This document shows, one piece after another, positions 50,948-61,071 of a stretch of DNA of 64,000 nucleotides (the first letter of the stretch is position 1; the number at the start of each line of letters is the position of its first letter). This stretch comes from an uncultured Bacteroides sp. (GTDB lineage: Bacteria; Bacteroidota; Bacteroidia; Bacteroidales; Bacteroidaceae). A program made the position numbers and the translations under genes. The stretch covers positions 60,566 through 124,565 of the forward strand of contig NZ_CAUCSQ010000009.1 of assembly GCF_958445495.1 (NCBI RefSeq), read 5' to 3'. Below the pieces are notes generated by a model that was not told where the DNA came from, ran no database searches, and saw only the letters and a program-made list of their open reading frames with translations.

Positions 50948-51526
50948 ATGATTCAAAGAGAAGAAGGAACTTTAATTGCTGGGCCTATTTATGGGACAGG
51001 GGAAGGCGTAGCACACTCAAGACGCTGGTATGTCGCGTTGGTCCGTATGCATCACGAGAAGAAGGTTTGCGAGCGTTTGGGCAAGATTGGTATCGAGAGT
51101 TTCGTGCCGGTTCAACAGGAGGTTCACCAGTGGAGTGACCGCCGCAAGGTTGTGGAATCCGTATTGCTTCCCATGATGGTTTTTGTCCATGTTACTCCTG
51201 AGGAGCGTAAGGAGGTTCTTTCTTTTTCTACCGTAAGCCGCTATCTGGTAATGCGTGGTGAGAGCAGTCCTACCGTAATTCCTGACGACCAGATGGCTCG
51301 TTTCCGTTTTATGCTGGACTATTCTGATGATGTGATTTCGATGAACAGTTCTCCTTTGGCACGTGGCGAGAAGGTCCGTGTCATCAAGGGTCCTTTAAGG
51401 GGTTTGTTGGGTGAGTTGGTCACTGTTGACGGCAGGAGTAAGATTGCTGTCCGTCTGAATATGTTGGGTTGTGCTTGTGCGGATATGCCGGTGGGGTATG
51501 TGGAGTCTCTTGGTGAGAGGGTCTAG
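50948..51526 (+). CDS. upxY: UpxY-type capsule transcription antiterminator (NusG-like)
   Basis: A 192-residue protein. The NGN domain covers about 26-125 (RRWYVALVRMHHEKKVCERL, then ESFVPVQQEVHQWSDRRK), and a KOW motif lies at about 138-165 (GEKVRVIKGPLRGLLGELVT). UpxY proteins bind RNA polymerase and prevent premature termination in the leader of their own capsule operon. It is the first gene after the invertible promoter. The usual partner upxZ is not seen downstream: the next gene is a sugar-phosphate transferase. Confidence 0.93.
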   Translation: MIQREEGTLIAGPIYGTGEGVAHSRRWYVALVRMHHEKKVCERLGKIGIESFVPVQQEVHQWSDRRKVVESVLLPMMVFVHVTPEERKEVLSFSTVSRYLVMRGESSPTVIPDDQMARFRFMLDYSDDVISMNSSPLARGEKVRVIKGPLRGLLGELVTVDGRSKIAVRLNMLGCACADMPVGYVESLGERV

Positions 51527-51559
51527 ATAAAACAGAAATATAAATTCGAAAACTTCATT

Positions 51560-52702
51560 ATGATGTACATTTATATTGAGGGTGTTTTTTTACTCTCGGT
51601 AGTGCTTGCGACTATTATTATTCCAAGAATAATATTCATTTCTTATAAGAAGCGTCTTTTTGACGTTCCTGATGCGCGTAAGGTCCATAAGACTCCGGTT
51701 CCCCGCTTGGGTGGTTTTGCTTTTCTTCCTGTCATCTTGATTTCCGTATGTGTTGTTACAGGCGTCGGTTATTATATGAATGCTCCTGTTGTTTCTGTTT
51801 GGTCGTCCGGTCTGTTCATGCGTTATCTTTTTCTGGTTGCTGGCACTACTTTGCTTTATTTGGTCGGCGTAGCTGATGATTTGGTCGGGGTGGGATACCG
51901 TTATAAGTTTGTGATTCAGATTCTTTCCGCTTCCTTTCTGCCTCTTTCCGGTCTTTGGATAAATGATTTGGGGGGCTTATTGGGGCTTCATGAGATTCCT
52001 TCATATATTGGCATGCCTTTGACGGTTTTTCTCGTGGTTTATATAACGAATGCGATTAACCTGATAGATGGGATTGACGGTCTTGCTTCCGGACTTAGCT
52101 GCATCGCATTGGGGTTATTGATTATAGTTTGTGCCTTTGTAGATCAGTGGACTCATGCTCTTTTGGCTTCCGCCACTTTAGGAGTTGTCCTCATTTTCTA
52201 TTATTATAATGTTTTCAGTGTGTCAGGTCGCAAATTGTTTATGGGAGATGCCGGCAGTCTGACTCTCGGTTATATCCTGAGTTTTTTGATACTTCATTTC
52301 TGGACCCGTCAGTGGTATTGGGACCCGTTTGAACTGAATCTGAATATGGTCACCATATCTACCCTTCTTATCCCTTTGCTTGATGTGGTGCGTGTTTTTT
52401 ATTCTCGTGCCAAGGATGGGCGCAATCCCTTTTTACCTGATAAGAATCATATTCATCATAAGTTTTTGCGTACAGGCATGAAAGTACGTACGGTAATGGT
52501 TACGCTGTTATTGCTGTCTCTGTCTTTGGTTGCTGCTAATTTTATATTGTCATATTATATCAATGCGACTTTCATGCTTCTTTTTGATTTGGTATTTTGG
52601 TGTGTTTTGCACATGGTTATCAATCGGGCTATTGTGAAACATGAAAAGTTGACGGGGAGAAAGTGGTATAAGACTTATCTGCATGTACCATTCAATGAAT
52701 AA
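51560..52702 (+). CDS. WecA-like undecaprenyl-phosphate N-acetylhexosamine-1-phosphate transferase
   Basis: A 380-residue polytopic membrane protein with about 10-11 hydrophobic segments. Family motifs: DARKVHKTPVPRLGG near residues 34-50, VGVADDLVGVG, NAINLIDGIDGLASG, FMGDAGSLTLGY and the His-rich loop KNHIHHKFLRTG. It transfers HexNAc-1-P from a UDP-sugar to undecaprenyl phosphate, the first step of capsule repeat-unit assembly. GC content is like upxY and higher than that of the genes that follow. Confidence 0.93.
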   Translation: MMYIYIEGVFLLSVVLATIIIPRIIFISYKKRLFDVPDARKVHKTPVPRLGGFAFLPVILISVCVVTGVGYYMNAPVVSVWSSGLFMRYLFLVAGTTLLYLVGVADDLVGVGYRYKFVIQILSASFLPLSGLWINDLGGLLGLHEIPSYIGMPLTVFLVVYITNAINLIDGIDGLASGLSCIALGLLIIVCAFVDQWTHALLASATLGVVLIFYYYNVFSVSGRKLFMGDAGSLTLGYILSFLILHFWTRQWYWDPFELNLNMVTISTLLIPLLDVVRVFYSRAKDGRNPFLPDKNHIHHKFLRTGMKVRTVMVTLLLLSLSLVAANFILSYYINATFMLLFDLVFWCVLHMVINRAIVKHEKLTGRKWYKTYLHVPFNE

Positions 52703-52730
52703 ATTCAATCATATTCAAAATAAAATAATC

Positions 52731-53936
52731 ATGAAAGCTTGTTTTATGGGATTAGGCTATATTGGTCTGCCTACAGCTATTATTGCCGCTAAACACGGTG
52801 TTCAAGTAGTCGGAGTTGATATTAATCCGAAAGTTGTTGAAATGACTAATCAGGGCAAATTGCACATTATAGAGCCGGGTATGGAAGAGATGTTGCAAGA
52901 GGTTGTTAAAATGGGTAGCTTGAAAGCCACTACTGTTCCTGAAGTAAGTGATGCTTATTTTGTGGTGGTTCCTACGCCATTCAAGGGAAATCATGAGCCT
53001 GATATTTCGTATGTTGAAGCAGCGACTCGTGCTGTGCTTCCTTTATTAAAGGAAGGTGATCTTTATGTAATAGAATCTACTTCGCCTGTGGGTACTACTG
53101 ATAAGATGAAGAGTCTTATTTTTTCAGAACGTCCTGAACTGATTGATAAAATATATATTGCATATTGCCCCGAACGTGTATTACCTGGTAATGTTATTTA
53201 TGAACTCATACATAATGATCGTGTTATTGGTGGTATGGATGATTTGTCTACTGATAAAGCTATTGCTTTTTACAGCCAGTTTGTACAAGGTACACTTCAT
53301 CGTACAAATTGTAAAACTGCCGAAATGTGTAAGTTGACTGAAAATTCAAGTCGGGATGTACAAATTGCTTTTGCTAATGAACTTTCGCTGATTTGTGATA
53401 AAGCTGGTATTAATGTATGGGAATTAATTAGTTTGGCAAATAAACATCCGCGTGTTAATATTTTACAGCCTGGTTGTGGTGTAGGAGGACATTGTATTGC
53501 GGTAGATCCCTATTTCATTACTGCTGAATTTCCAATGGAATCTAAGATTATCGCTCAGGCGCGGGAAATTAATAATTATAAATCATTTTGGTGTGCGGAA
53601 AAAGTACAGAATGAAATGTTGAAATTCGAGCTTGAACATCATCGTAAACCTTGTGTCGCTATGATGGGGCTTGCTTTCAAACCTAATATTGATGATTTGC
53701 GTGAATCTCCTGCCAAATACATTGTTACTAAGGTCATGCAAAGTTGTAATAATGCCAATATTTTAGTTGTAGAACCTAATGTAAAAGAACATAATGTTTT
53801 TAAACTTACAGATTATAAAGAGGCGTATGAAAAGGCGGATATTATAGTTTTCCTGACTGCCCATGAACCGTTTAAAAAACTTGATTACCATGAGGATAAA
53901 GTTATTTTAGATTTTTGCGGTATTTTCAAAAAATAG
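52731..53936 (+). CDS. wecC: UDP-N-acetyl-D-mannosamine dehydrogenase
   Basis: A 401-residue cytoplasmic protein from ATG 52731 (MKACFMGLGYIGLPTA, Rossmann GxGxxG); upstream in-frame ATGs overlap wecA and add no domain. Catalytic Cys lies in the family block PGCGVGGHCIAVDPYF; VESTSPVGTT-like text reads IESTSPVGTT. The C-terminal domain has GLAFKPNIDDLRESPA. It oxidises UDP-ManNAc to UDP-ManNAcA with two NAD+. wecB follows after 9 bases, so together they supply UDP-ManNAcA for the capsule. Confidence 0.94.
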   Translation: MKACFMGLGYIGLPTAIIAAKHGVQVVGVDINPKVVEMTNQGKLHIIEPGMEEMLQEVVKMGSLKATTVPEVSDAYFVVVPTPFKGNHEPDISYVEAATRAVLPLLKEGDLYVIESTSPVGTTDKMKSLIFSERPELIDKIYIAYCPERVLPGNVIYELIHNDRVIGGMDDLSTDKAIAFYSQFVQGTLHRTNCKTAEMCKLTENSSRDVQIAFANELSLICDKAGINVWELISLANKHPRVNILQPGCGVGGHCIAVDPYFITAEFPMESKIIAQAREINNYKSFWCAEKVQNEMLKFELEHHRKPCVAMMGLAFKPNIDDLRESPAKYIVTKVMQSCNNANILVVEPNVKEHNVFKLTDYKEAYEKADIIVFLTAHEPFKKLDYHEDKVILDFCGIFKK

Positions 53937-53945
53937 ATACACATA

Positions 53946-55094
53946 ATGAAAAAGGTAATGTTAGTCTTCGGGACTCGTCCCGAAGCTATTAAAATGGCGC
54001 CATTGGTTAAGGAGTTTCAAAAATATCCTGATAAATTTCAAACCATTGTTTGTGTTACCGGACAACATCGTCAAATGTTAGACCAGGTATTGGATTTATT
54101 TGAAATCACACCGGATTATGATCTTAATATAATGAAGCAAGGGCAGGATCTTTATGATGTGACAGCTTGTGTTCTTGTCGGTATGCGCGATGTTCTAAAA
54201 AAAGTTCGACCGGATGTTGTACTAGTGCATGGCGACACTACTACTAGTACTGCTGCTGCTCTTGCTGCTTTTTATCAACAAATTCCTGTAGGACATGTGG
54301 AAGCTGGACTTCGTACACATAATATATATAGTCCGTGGCCGGAAGAAATCAACCGCCAAATAACAGGTCGTATTGCTACTTATAATTTTGCACCTACGTT
54401 ATTGAGTAAAAGTAATCTTTTGAAGGAGAATATTGCTCCTGATTCAATTGTCGTTACAGGAAATACGGTCATTGATGCTTTGTATCAAGTTGTGATGAAA
54501 ATAAAAACGGATACAGTTCTTGCTTCTGAATTGGAAAAAGTTCTCCACCGGAGCGGGTACGATGCAACACGACTGCAATGTGGTAAAAAGTTAGTGCTTA
54601 TTACAGGACATCGTCGTGAAAATTTTGGAGGTGGTTTTATTCGAATGTGTACGGCTATAAAAGCTCTTGCCCAAAAGTATCCAAATGTAGATTTTGTCTA
54701 TCCGATGCATTTGAATCCTAATGTACGTAAACCTATTCATGAAGTATTCGGTGAGAACTTTTCCAACTTAAAGAATATGTTTTTTATTGAACCTCTTGAA
54801 TATTTGAGTTTTGTTTATTTGATGGAGAAATCAACTATTGTGTTGACTGATAGTGGAGGAATTCAAGAAGAAGCTCCTGGATTGGGTAAACCAGTTTTAG
54901 TGATGCGTGATACAACAGAACGTCCGGAAGCATTGGAAGCTGGTACTGTTAAGTTGGTCGGGACAGATTATGATAAAATTTTAAATGAAGTGTCCGCTTT
55001 ATTGGATGATACGGAAGCTTACAAGAAAATGAGTATGTCTGTCAATCCTTATGGAGATGGATTGGCGTGTGGAAGAATTGTGAATGTTTTATGA
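53946..55094 (+). CDS. wecB: UDP-N-acetylglucosamine 2-epimerase (non-hydrolysing)
   Basis: A 382-residue GT-B-like protein. Motifs: FGTRPEAIKMAPLV at the N-terminus, VTGQHRQML, VHGDTTTSTAAALAAFY, GHVEAGLRT, PEEINRQIT, ITGHRRENFGGG and LTDSGGIQEEAPGLGKPVLV. It interconverts UDP-GlcNAc and UDP-ManNAc, the substrate of the preceding dehydrogenase. The C-terminus ends soon after ACGRIV, slightly short but within the family range. Confidence 0.95.
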   Translation: MKKVMLVFGTRPEAIKMAPLVKEFQKYPDKFQTIVCVTGQHRQMLDQVLDLFEITPDYDLNIMKQGQDLYDVTACVLVGMRDVLKKVRPDVVLVHGDTTTSTAAALAAFYQQIPVGHVEAGLRTHNIYSPWPEEINRQITGRIATYNFAPTLLSKSNLLKENIAPDSIVVTGNTVIDALYQVVMKIKTDTVLASELEKVLHRSGYDATRLQCGKKLVLITGHRRENFGGGFIRMCTAIKALAQKYPNVDFVYPMHLNPNVRKPIHEVFGENFSNLKNMFFIEPLEYLSFVYLMEKSTIVLTDSGGIQEEAPGLGKPVLVMRDTTERPEALEAGTVKLVGTDYDKILNEVSALLDDTEAYKKMSMSVNPYGDGLACGRIVNVL

Positions 55095-55124
55095 GCGTGT
55101 ATGTTCTAGATATGGAATATATTA

Positions 55125-56360
55125 ATGAAAATAAGTGTCAATAATATAGTAAATAATGGGTTAGTACATTATCTTTTGGCAAATATGATATTTAGTATCT
55201 CTACGTTCATAGTAAATGCATGTTTGCCCAAAATATTCATATATGAATTTTATAGTAAATTTGTATATGTTTTTCAAATGGTTTTGTTTGTAACTACGAT
55301 TTCACAAGCGGGATTGGTTGTTGGACTATATAAATTTATACATACTAATCAGAAACAAATACTTAATATTTATTATACTTCTATTTTCGTTATCTGTACA
55401 ATATTGTTATTATTGGGAGTATTTGATGATAATTGGGTGGTAGTGATATTAAAACTTACTGACTTATCAGAAGTTGAAAATCTTATGTTTTTTCTCTCAA
55501 TAATGGTATCAAGCATATTTCTGTTTAATAAAGGAAAGAATGTTGCAGATAAAGCATATAAATATATGTTACGAATTTCTGTAACATCATTTGGTATCCG
55601 TATTATTGTTCTTTGTGTTTTATATTTCTTGCAGATTACATCATTGAGTATTACTTTATTCTTACTTTTTATATTGCCTTTCGTGCAAGATATAAGAGAC
55701 TTTTTTATATATTCAATTAGGTATGTCCGTTTGGGAAAAATAGAAAAAGAGAGATTGTATTCCTTTTTATTATATTGTTTTCGGGTCTGGAGTGTAGGAG
55801 CGCTTTTTATGATTTCTGATAGAATCTTTTTGATATATACAAAAGGAACTGATGTACATTTTACTACTGCTATTGCATTTTCTGCAGGTTTTCTAGGAAT
55901 AATATCTTTGTTTAACTCCAGTTTTACAAATTATTTTTTATCGAACTTGTCTTCTGACCGAATTGATGAAATTAAATTTCATGTTAATCGACTGAAAAAA
56001 ATGCTTATTCCTTATTTCGGAATATTATTATTGATTTGTCTCTCGTTTTCTTTGATTGTTTATTATATGTATCCTGCGTTGAAATCTACAACAGCGGTTG
56101 TATTATTTATTACATTGTTACGGTCAGGAATAATATCATATTTAGGGATGTTTTCTTTATTAAGCAAGGTATTGGACTTCTTAAATATAGAAATAATATT
56201 AAATATCCTTCGCATTGTAGTAGTGTTTTTCCTTTGTATGTTTTGGCAACCGGAGAATCTGATTATCTGGTATGCAGTTGTTATGTTTACCTTACCTTTT
56301 CCTGAATTAGTTCTGACAATTCTTATTGACAATAAACTCAAACGTTATGCCAATAATTGA
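55125..56360 (+). CDS. Wzx-type flippase (polysaccharide transporter)
   Basis: A 411-residue membrane protein with about 11-12 hydrophobic helices and little polar sequence (MIFSISTFIVNACLPKIFIY; VSTASQAGLV-like text reads VTTISQAGLVVGLYKF). It fits the MATE/MOP-type flippases that move lipid-linked repeat units across the inner membrane. No strict motif exists, so the call rests on topology and locus. AT-rich codon use. It overlaps the polymerase gene by 14 bases. Confidence 0.75.
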   Translation: MKISVNNIVNNGLVHYLLANMIFSISTFIVNACLPKIFIYEFYSKFVYVFQMVLFVTTISQAGLVVGLYKFIHTNQKQILNIYYTSIFVICTILLLLGVFDDNWVVVILKLTDLSEVENLMFFLSIMVSSIFLFNKGKNVADKAYKYMLRISVTSFGIRIIVLCVLYFLQITSLSITLFLLFILPFVQDIRDFFIYSIRYVRLGKIEKERLYSFLLYCFRVWSVGALFMISDRIFLIYTKGTDVHFTTAIAFSAGFLGIISLFNSSFTNYFLSNLSSDRIDEIKFHVNRLKKMLIPYFGILLLICLSFSLIVYYMYPALKSTTAVVLFITLLRSGIISYLGMFSLLSKVLDFLNIEIILNILRIVVVFFLCMFWQPENLIIWYAVVMFTLPFPELVLTILIDNKLKRYANN

Positions 56361-57534
56361 AAGAGTGAGAAGGACTGTAAATTATGCCTTTATATTTTCA
56401 ACTATAAATGATAATTTTATGGTGGGGAAATTGGGTAGTATGTCATTAAAAATACTTTTGATACTATTTATTATTGTGAATATTAACAAAATACTATCTT
56501 TTAGAGGGTTTTCCAAAGATAATCTGCCTTTTTTATGGATAGTGGTCACTATGTTTATTTCTTTAGTTGTAAATATAGAGACATATTCGAATATCATTAT
56601 TCCTATAAATCTTTTTATTGCGATAAATATTATTTATGTGGTTTTTAGCCAGGAAAAAGGCATAAACAAGTATATATGGTGTTATGCTTTTTCTGCGTTA
56701 TTTTCTGCTATTCTTTGTATAACGACAACTGATACTATTTCAGAATATACATTCCGAAGGACTGGAGGAACAGGGGATCCTAATGAGTTTTCTGTTACGG
56801 TACTTATTTCTTTAAGTTTCTTATTAGGATATATGTTGAAATTTAGAAATAAACAAAAAATCGCGGGTATTGTTGTTATGCTACTATTTTATGTTATTTC
56901 TTTATTATTTGCTGGTAGTAAAAGTGCAATATTGACTTTGATTTTATTAGTAATTCTTTTTTTAGGTTATATTTGTACTAGTTATAAAAGTAGTCATAAA
57001 AAGCTTCTTATTACTGGAATCATATTTACATTTATTGTAATCGGAATCGTTGTAGGATATTATTATGGTGATGTATTTCAAATGTTACTACAACGATTTG
57101 ACGAAGTAGGAACAGCCAATGAACGCTTTATTTCATGGAAAGCCGGATTAGAGCTATTCGTAGATAACCCTTTCTGTGGAATTGGGATAGCTAATTATAG
57201 AAATATAATAGGAATCTATTATCCTTTTATTGCGGAAACTTCTAGAGCAGCCCATAATATGTATATTCAGGCTTTAGTAGAAACCGGTTTTATTGGGTTT
57301 GTAGCTTATCTGGGATTCATCATTTCAATTTTATTCAAGCAACTTAAATATAAAACATATCCATTGGAAATAGTTTTAGGTTTTATATCTATACTGTTGA
57401 TGGGGGGCACCTTGTCTTTGTTGTTTGATAAATATGTATGGATATTTTATGCGTTTCTATATAATAAAAATAGCTATTGGAGAAAATATGAAAATTCTAG
57501 AAATAATACCACAACTTTCATCAGGTGGCGGTGA
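56347..57534 (+). CDS. Wzy-type polysaccharide polymerase / O-antigen ligase-like protein
   Basis: A 395-residue protein from ATG 56347 (MPIIERVRRTV); a start 21 bases upstream is possible. About 10-12 transmembrane segments with the periplasmic loop motif AAHNMYIQALVETGFIGF, typical of the Wzy/WaaL family. It joins lipid-linked repeat units. The start overlaps the flippase gene by 14 bases and the end overlaps the next transferase by 47 bases, showing tight coupling. Confidence 0.8.
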   Translation: MPIIERVRRTVNYAFIFSTINDNFMVGKLGSMSLKILLILFIIVNINKILSFRGFSKDNLPFLWIVVTMFISLVVNIETYSNIIIPINLFIAINIIYVVFSQEKGINKYIWCYAFSALFSAILCITTTDTISEYTFRRTGGTGDPNEFSVTVLISLSFLLGYMLKFRNKQKIAGIVVMLLFYVISLLFAGSKSAILTLILLVILFLGYICTSYKSSHKKLLITGIIFTFIVIGIVVGYYYGDVFQMLLQRFDEVGTANERFISWKAGLELFVDNPFCGIGIANYRNIIGIYYPFIAETSRAAHNMYIQALVETGFIGFVAYLGFIISILFKQLKYKTYPLEIVLGFISILLMGGTLSLLFDKYVWIFYAFLYNKNSYWRKYENSRNNTTTFIRWR

Positions 57535-58591
57535 ACGTTTTACTGTTGACTTGTGTAATGAGTTATCTAAAAAGCATGAAGTAATCCTTTGTGTATTGCA
57601 CTCGTTGGAAAAAACAGGATTTTATTTACATGAGGTCTCTTCTCAGATAAAAATCATCTCGTTGAATAAAAGAGCGGGAATAGATTTGAAGCTTCCATTT
57701 AAAATCTTCAGATTGGTACAGAAAGTAAAACCAGATGTGATACATACACATTTACGTGGTATTGTTTATAGTGGGTTGGCAATTCTTTGGTACCGTGATA
57801 CCGCATGTTTTCATACAGTGCATAATTCAGCTAAACAAGAGGCTGGTGGCTTTATTAGTTGTGGTGTAAGAAAATATTTTTTTTTAACCGGGCTTGTCCA
57901 TGCGATAACTATTTCGGAAGAGTCCAATAATAGTTTTGTCGATTTTTATCATAGAAGAGCGGTCATGATACCTAATGGTAGAAATATTCCTAAGAATATC
58001 ATTGTTTCGGAAAAGGTAAAAAGTGAATTTGCAAAGTATCGGGCTATTCCGGAAACTTGTGTTTTGGTCAATTTAGCAAGAATTGATGAAGTAAAACGAC
58101 AAACGATGCTTACTAGAATAGTGAAGCGGTTGAACGAAGAAGGATATAAGCTCTCTATGCTCATGATTGGCAATAATAAAAATAGTAAACTAGTGGCTGA
58201 AATAGACTCATATCATTGTGAATATGTTTTTGTTTTAGGAGAAAAGAGTAATCCTTTAGAATATCTTAAAATGGCGGATGGATATTGTTTGATGTCATCT
58301 TATGAAGGAATGCCTATATCTTTAATTGAGGCATTAGGAACAGGAAATATACCTATTTGTACTCCGGTAGGTGGCATTGTCAATGTAATTAAAGATGGTG
58401 TTAATGGCATATTAGCTAAAGATATAAGTGAAAATGAATGCTATAGTGCAATAAAGCGATTTCTTGGGTTGAAAGAATACGAAATTAGAAAAATGAAAGA
58501 AAACGCTTTGTTAAGTTATACTTCTTATAGTATGACAGAATGTGCAAAAAAATATGAGTGTTTGTTTTATTCTTATGTAAAAAGTCATTAA
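57488..58591 (+). CDS. GT4-family glycosyltransferase
   Basis: A 367-residue protein from ATG 57488 (MKILEIIPQLSSGGGERFTV); an upstream ATG at 57425 is inside the polymerase gene. GT-B fold: the N-terminal domain has the GGGERF glycine-rich loop and DVIHTHLRG. The C-terminal domain has the donor-binding text SSYEGMPISLIEALGTGNIP and TPVGGIVNVIKDGVNGIL, with the Glu-rich E-x7-E block. It adds one sugar to the capsule repeat unit on the cytoplasmic face. Donor and acceptor unknown. Confidence 0.87.
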   Translation: MKILEIIPQLSSGGGERFTVDLCNELSKKHEVILCVLHSLEKTGFYLHEVSSQIKIISLNKRAGIDLKLPFKIFRLVQKVKPDVIHTHLRGIVYSGLAILWYRDTACFHTVHNSAKQEAGGFISCGVRKYFFLTGLVHAITISEESNNSFVDFYHRRAVMIPNGRNIPKNIIVSEKVKSEFAKYRAIPETCVLVNLARIDEVKRQTMLTRIVKRLNEEGYKLSMLMIGNNKNSKLVAEIDSYHCEYVFVLGEKSNPLEYLKMADGYCLMSSYEGMPISLIEALGTGNIPICTPVGGIVNVIKDGVNGILAKDISENECYSAIKRFLGLKEYEIRKMKENALLSYTSYSMTECAKKYECLFYSYVKSH

Positions 58592-58619
58592 ACAGGAAAC
58601 TCGGTTTTCTATATTTATC

Positions 58620-59648
58620 ATGAAAATGTATACTGATAATGTAATTCTTAATATTGGTCCTTGTTCGTTTCGTTATGATAAGGATAAAACGGGGGGAATT
58701 GTTGTGTTGTTCGAGCAATGGCTGACTTATTGTAGAGAGATAGGTATAAATACAATAATAGTAGATACTAATAAGCACAATTATTCTAATCGGATAATGG
58801 CTTATTTAAATATTTTGTGGCAAATACTTACAACGTTTTCGAAAGTCGATATTCTTTTTTTACATGGTACTTTAAATGACTATTTATTGATAGCGCCATT
58901 TGTTGTATGTTTGTCGAAATGTACTAAAAAACGTGTTGCAATTAGAAAATTCGCGGGGAATTTTGAGCAATATTATTTTACATGTGGAAGAATCAAACGT
59001 TTTATTCTCAATTATGTGTTGAAAAATGCAAATGTCGTTTTTTGGGAAACCAAAAGCCTTGTGAGATTTGGAGAGAAACTGAATCCTGATACTTATTGGT
59101 TTCCAAATGTTCGTCAAGCTACAAATATACGGCGAGGTGCACGTCCTTATGAAAAACGTTTTTGTTTTCTTTCACGTGTTGAGGAAATGAAAGGAGTGGA
59201 TATATTAATGACTTGTTTTAGTAACCTGGATACAAATTATCAGTTAGATATTTATGGACCTGTTATTGGATATTCACTGGAAGACCTAGAAGGGAAAAAC
59301 TATAAATATAAAGGAATGGTGGAGCCACAGAACGTTTGCAGAGTATTAGCACAGTATGATGTTTTGATATTACCGACACTTTGGAAAGCAGAAGGCTATC
59401 CAGGTGTTATTATAGAGGCTTTTAGTGTGGGAATTCCTGTTATTTCTACAAAAATGGGAGCAATTCCAGAGCTTATAAAACAAGGGGTTAATGGTTTTTT
59501 AGTAGAAGCAGGAGAAACCGAATCTTTGAAAGATGCTATCTTGCAAATCAGCCAAGATACTTACTTTAAACTACACGAAGGTGCGTTGTCTTCATTTAAT
59601 CTATTTGATGCAAATCAAGTCAATAATCATATAGTAAAATTGTTATAA
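58620..59648 (+). CDS. GT4-family glycosyltransferase
   Basis: A 342-residue GT-B protein. The N-terminal half is less conserved (DKTGGIVVLFEQWLTYCRE). The C-terminal half has CFLSRVEEMKGVDILM, DIYGPV, and the donor site LPTLWKAEGYPGVIIEAFSV with ISTKMGAIPELIKQGVNGFL. It adds a sugar to the capsule repeat unit; specificity unknown. It begins 28 bases after the previous transferase. Confidence 0.86.
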   Translation: MKMYTDNVILNIGPCSFRYDKDKTGGIVVLFEQWLTYCREIGINTIIVDTNKHNYSNRIMAYLNILWQILTTFSKVDILFLHGTLNDYLLIAPFVVCLSKCTKKRVAIRKFAGNFEQYYFTCGRIKRFILNYVLKNANVVFWETKSLVRFGEKLNPDTYWFPNVRQATNIRRGARPYEKRFCFLSRVEEMKGVDILMTCFSNLDTNYQLDIYGPVIGYSLEDLEGKNYKYKGMVEPQNVCRVLAQYDVLILPTLWKAEGYPGVIIEAFSVGIPVISTKMGAIPELIKQGVNGFLVEAGETESLKDAILQISQDTYFKLHEGALSSFNLFDANQVNNHIVKLL

Positions 59649-59656
59649 GGAGTGGT

Positions 59657-61039
59657 ATGAATTCTTTTTCTATCTATAAAAAATTACCAATTAGCGTTCA
59701 GAACATATTATGCAGTATACAAGGGTATAAACTGAATAAGTTGCGATACGGTACTGAATATCTTCAAATTGCTAAAGATTTAGAAAAAAGTGATCAATGG
59801 AATGCTGAGCAGATTTTACAATATAAAGAGGAACAGTTATCTTATATATTGCGTTATGCTTATGAGCATTGTAAATATTATAGGCAGAAATTTAATAAAG
59901 CAGGTGTATTACCTGATGATTTTAACCATTTACCTGATTTGCAAAAATTTCCAGTTTTGACTAAAGAAGAGGTGAGAGCTCATTGGAAAGAAATGCTTTC
60001 TGACGAGTTTTCGGAAAAGGATCTTGTAATTTATCATACTAGTGGAAGTACGGGAACACCTCTGAATTTTTATTGGACAAAAGAGAATATACGCCATTAT
60101 TGGGCAACTGTGTGGAGAGCTAGAGGAAGGGTGAAAATCAAGAAAGGAGATTTGCATTTAAATTTTACCGGAAAACTTGTAGTTCCTTTAGAACAGCAGA
60201 ATCCTCCTTATTGGCGATATAATAGATTTTTAAATCAGTATATGATTAATCAACAACATATTACGGATGAGAAAATTACAGATCTTGTAGAATTTATCAA
60301 TAAGAAACAATTTAAGTTTTTTGTGGGATACCCTTCTATTATTACTAGTTTTGCCATGTTGGCAGAGAAACATGGATTGCAAATTATTAATTCGCCACAA
60401 TATATTTTTCCTAGTGCTGAGAAATTGTATGAACATCAGCGTATTGTGATTGAACGAGTTTTTAAAGGGGTTTGTATTTTAGAACATTACGGTTTTAGTG
60501 AAGAGGCTGCGGCGGCATCAAAGTGTGAATGTGGATATTATCATGAGGATTTTGAGATGGGGCATCTGGAATTGGTAAATGAACAGGATATAGAATCGGG
60601 TAAATCCGGAATTATGCTGGCAACAGGGTTCAAAAATCTAGCAATGCCTTTTATTCGTTATAAGATTGGAGATAGAGCCACATATACTGAAATCCCGTGT
60701 TCTTGTGGACGGCAAAGTCAACGAATTTTAGATATTGAAGGACGTACTGAGGATTATATTGTTACTCCGGAAGGAGCACATATTATGAGACTTGGTTATC
60801 TACTTAAATCTGCTTCTCATATTGCAGAAGCGCAAATTGTACAGAGTGTAAAAGGGGAGATTATAATTAAAATAGTACAGTTACCTGGATATACAAATGA
60901 AGATGAAAATAGTATTCGTCAGGTAGTTCGTGAACAATTTAGCCCTACAATGAAAGTTGGTTTTGAATATGTAGATAGTATTCCGAGAACTAAAGCTGGA
61001 AAGTTTAAGTATGTTGTTTCTCTTTTGTCTAATCAATAA
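59657..61039 (+). CDS. CapK / phenylacetate-CoA-ligase-like adenylate-forming protein
   Basis: A 460-residue cytoplasmic protein. AMP-binding motif YHTSGSTGTPLNF near residue 130, FVGYPSIITSFA, HYGFSEEAAAA, a Cys-rich segment (SKCECGYYHED and IPCSCGRQS), GDRATY and the C-terminal Lys in RTKAGKFKYV. CapK-like proteins occur in many capsule loci. A role in activating an acyl or amino-acid group that decorates the polysaccharide is plausible but not shown. Confidence 0.85.
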   Translation: MNSFSIYKKLPISVQNILCSIQGYKLNKLRYGTEYLQIAKDLEKSDQWNAEQILQYKEEQLSYILRYAYEHCKYYRQKFNKAGVLPDDFNHLPDLQKFPVLTKEEVRAHWKEMLSDEFSEKDLVIYHTSGSTGTPLNFYWTKENIRHYWATVWRARGRVKIKKGDLHLNFTGKLVVPLEQQNPPYWRYNRFLNQYMINQQHITDEKITDLVEFINKKQFKFFVGYPSIITSFAMLAEKHGLQIINSPQYIFPSAEKLYEHQRIVIERVFKGVCILEHYGFSEEAAAASKCECGYYHEDFEMGHLELVNEQDIESGKSGIMLATGFKNLAMPFIRYKIGDRATYTEIPCSCGRQSQRILDIEGRTEDYIVTPEGAHIMRLGYLLKSASHIAEAQIVQSVKGEIIIKIVQLPGYTNEDENSIRQVVREQFSPTMKVGFEYVDSIPRTKAGKFKYVVSLLSNQ

Positions 61040-61071
61040 ATGTGATTTGTAAATAGTCAATTATGTGAATC

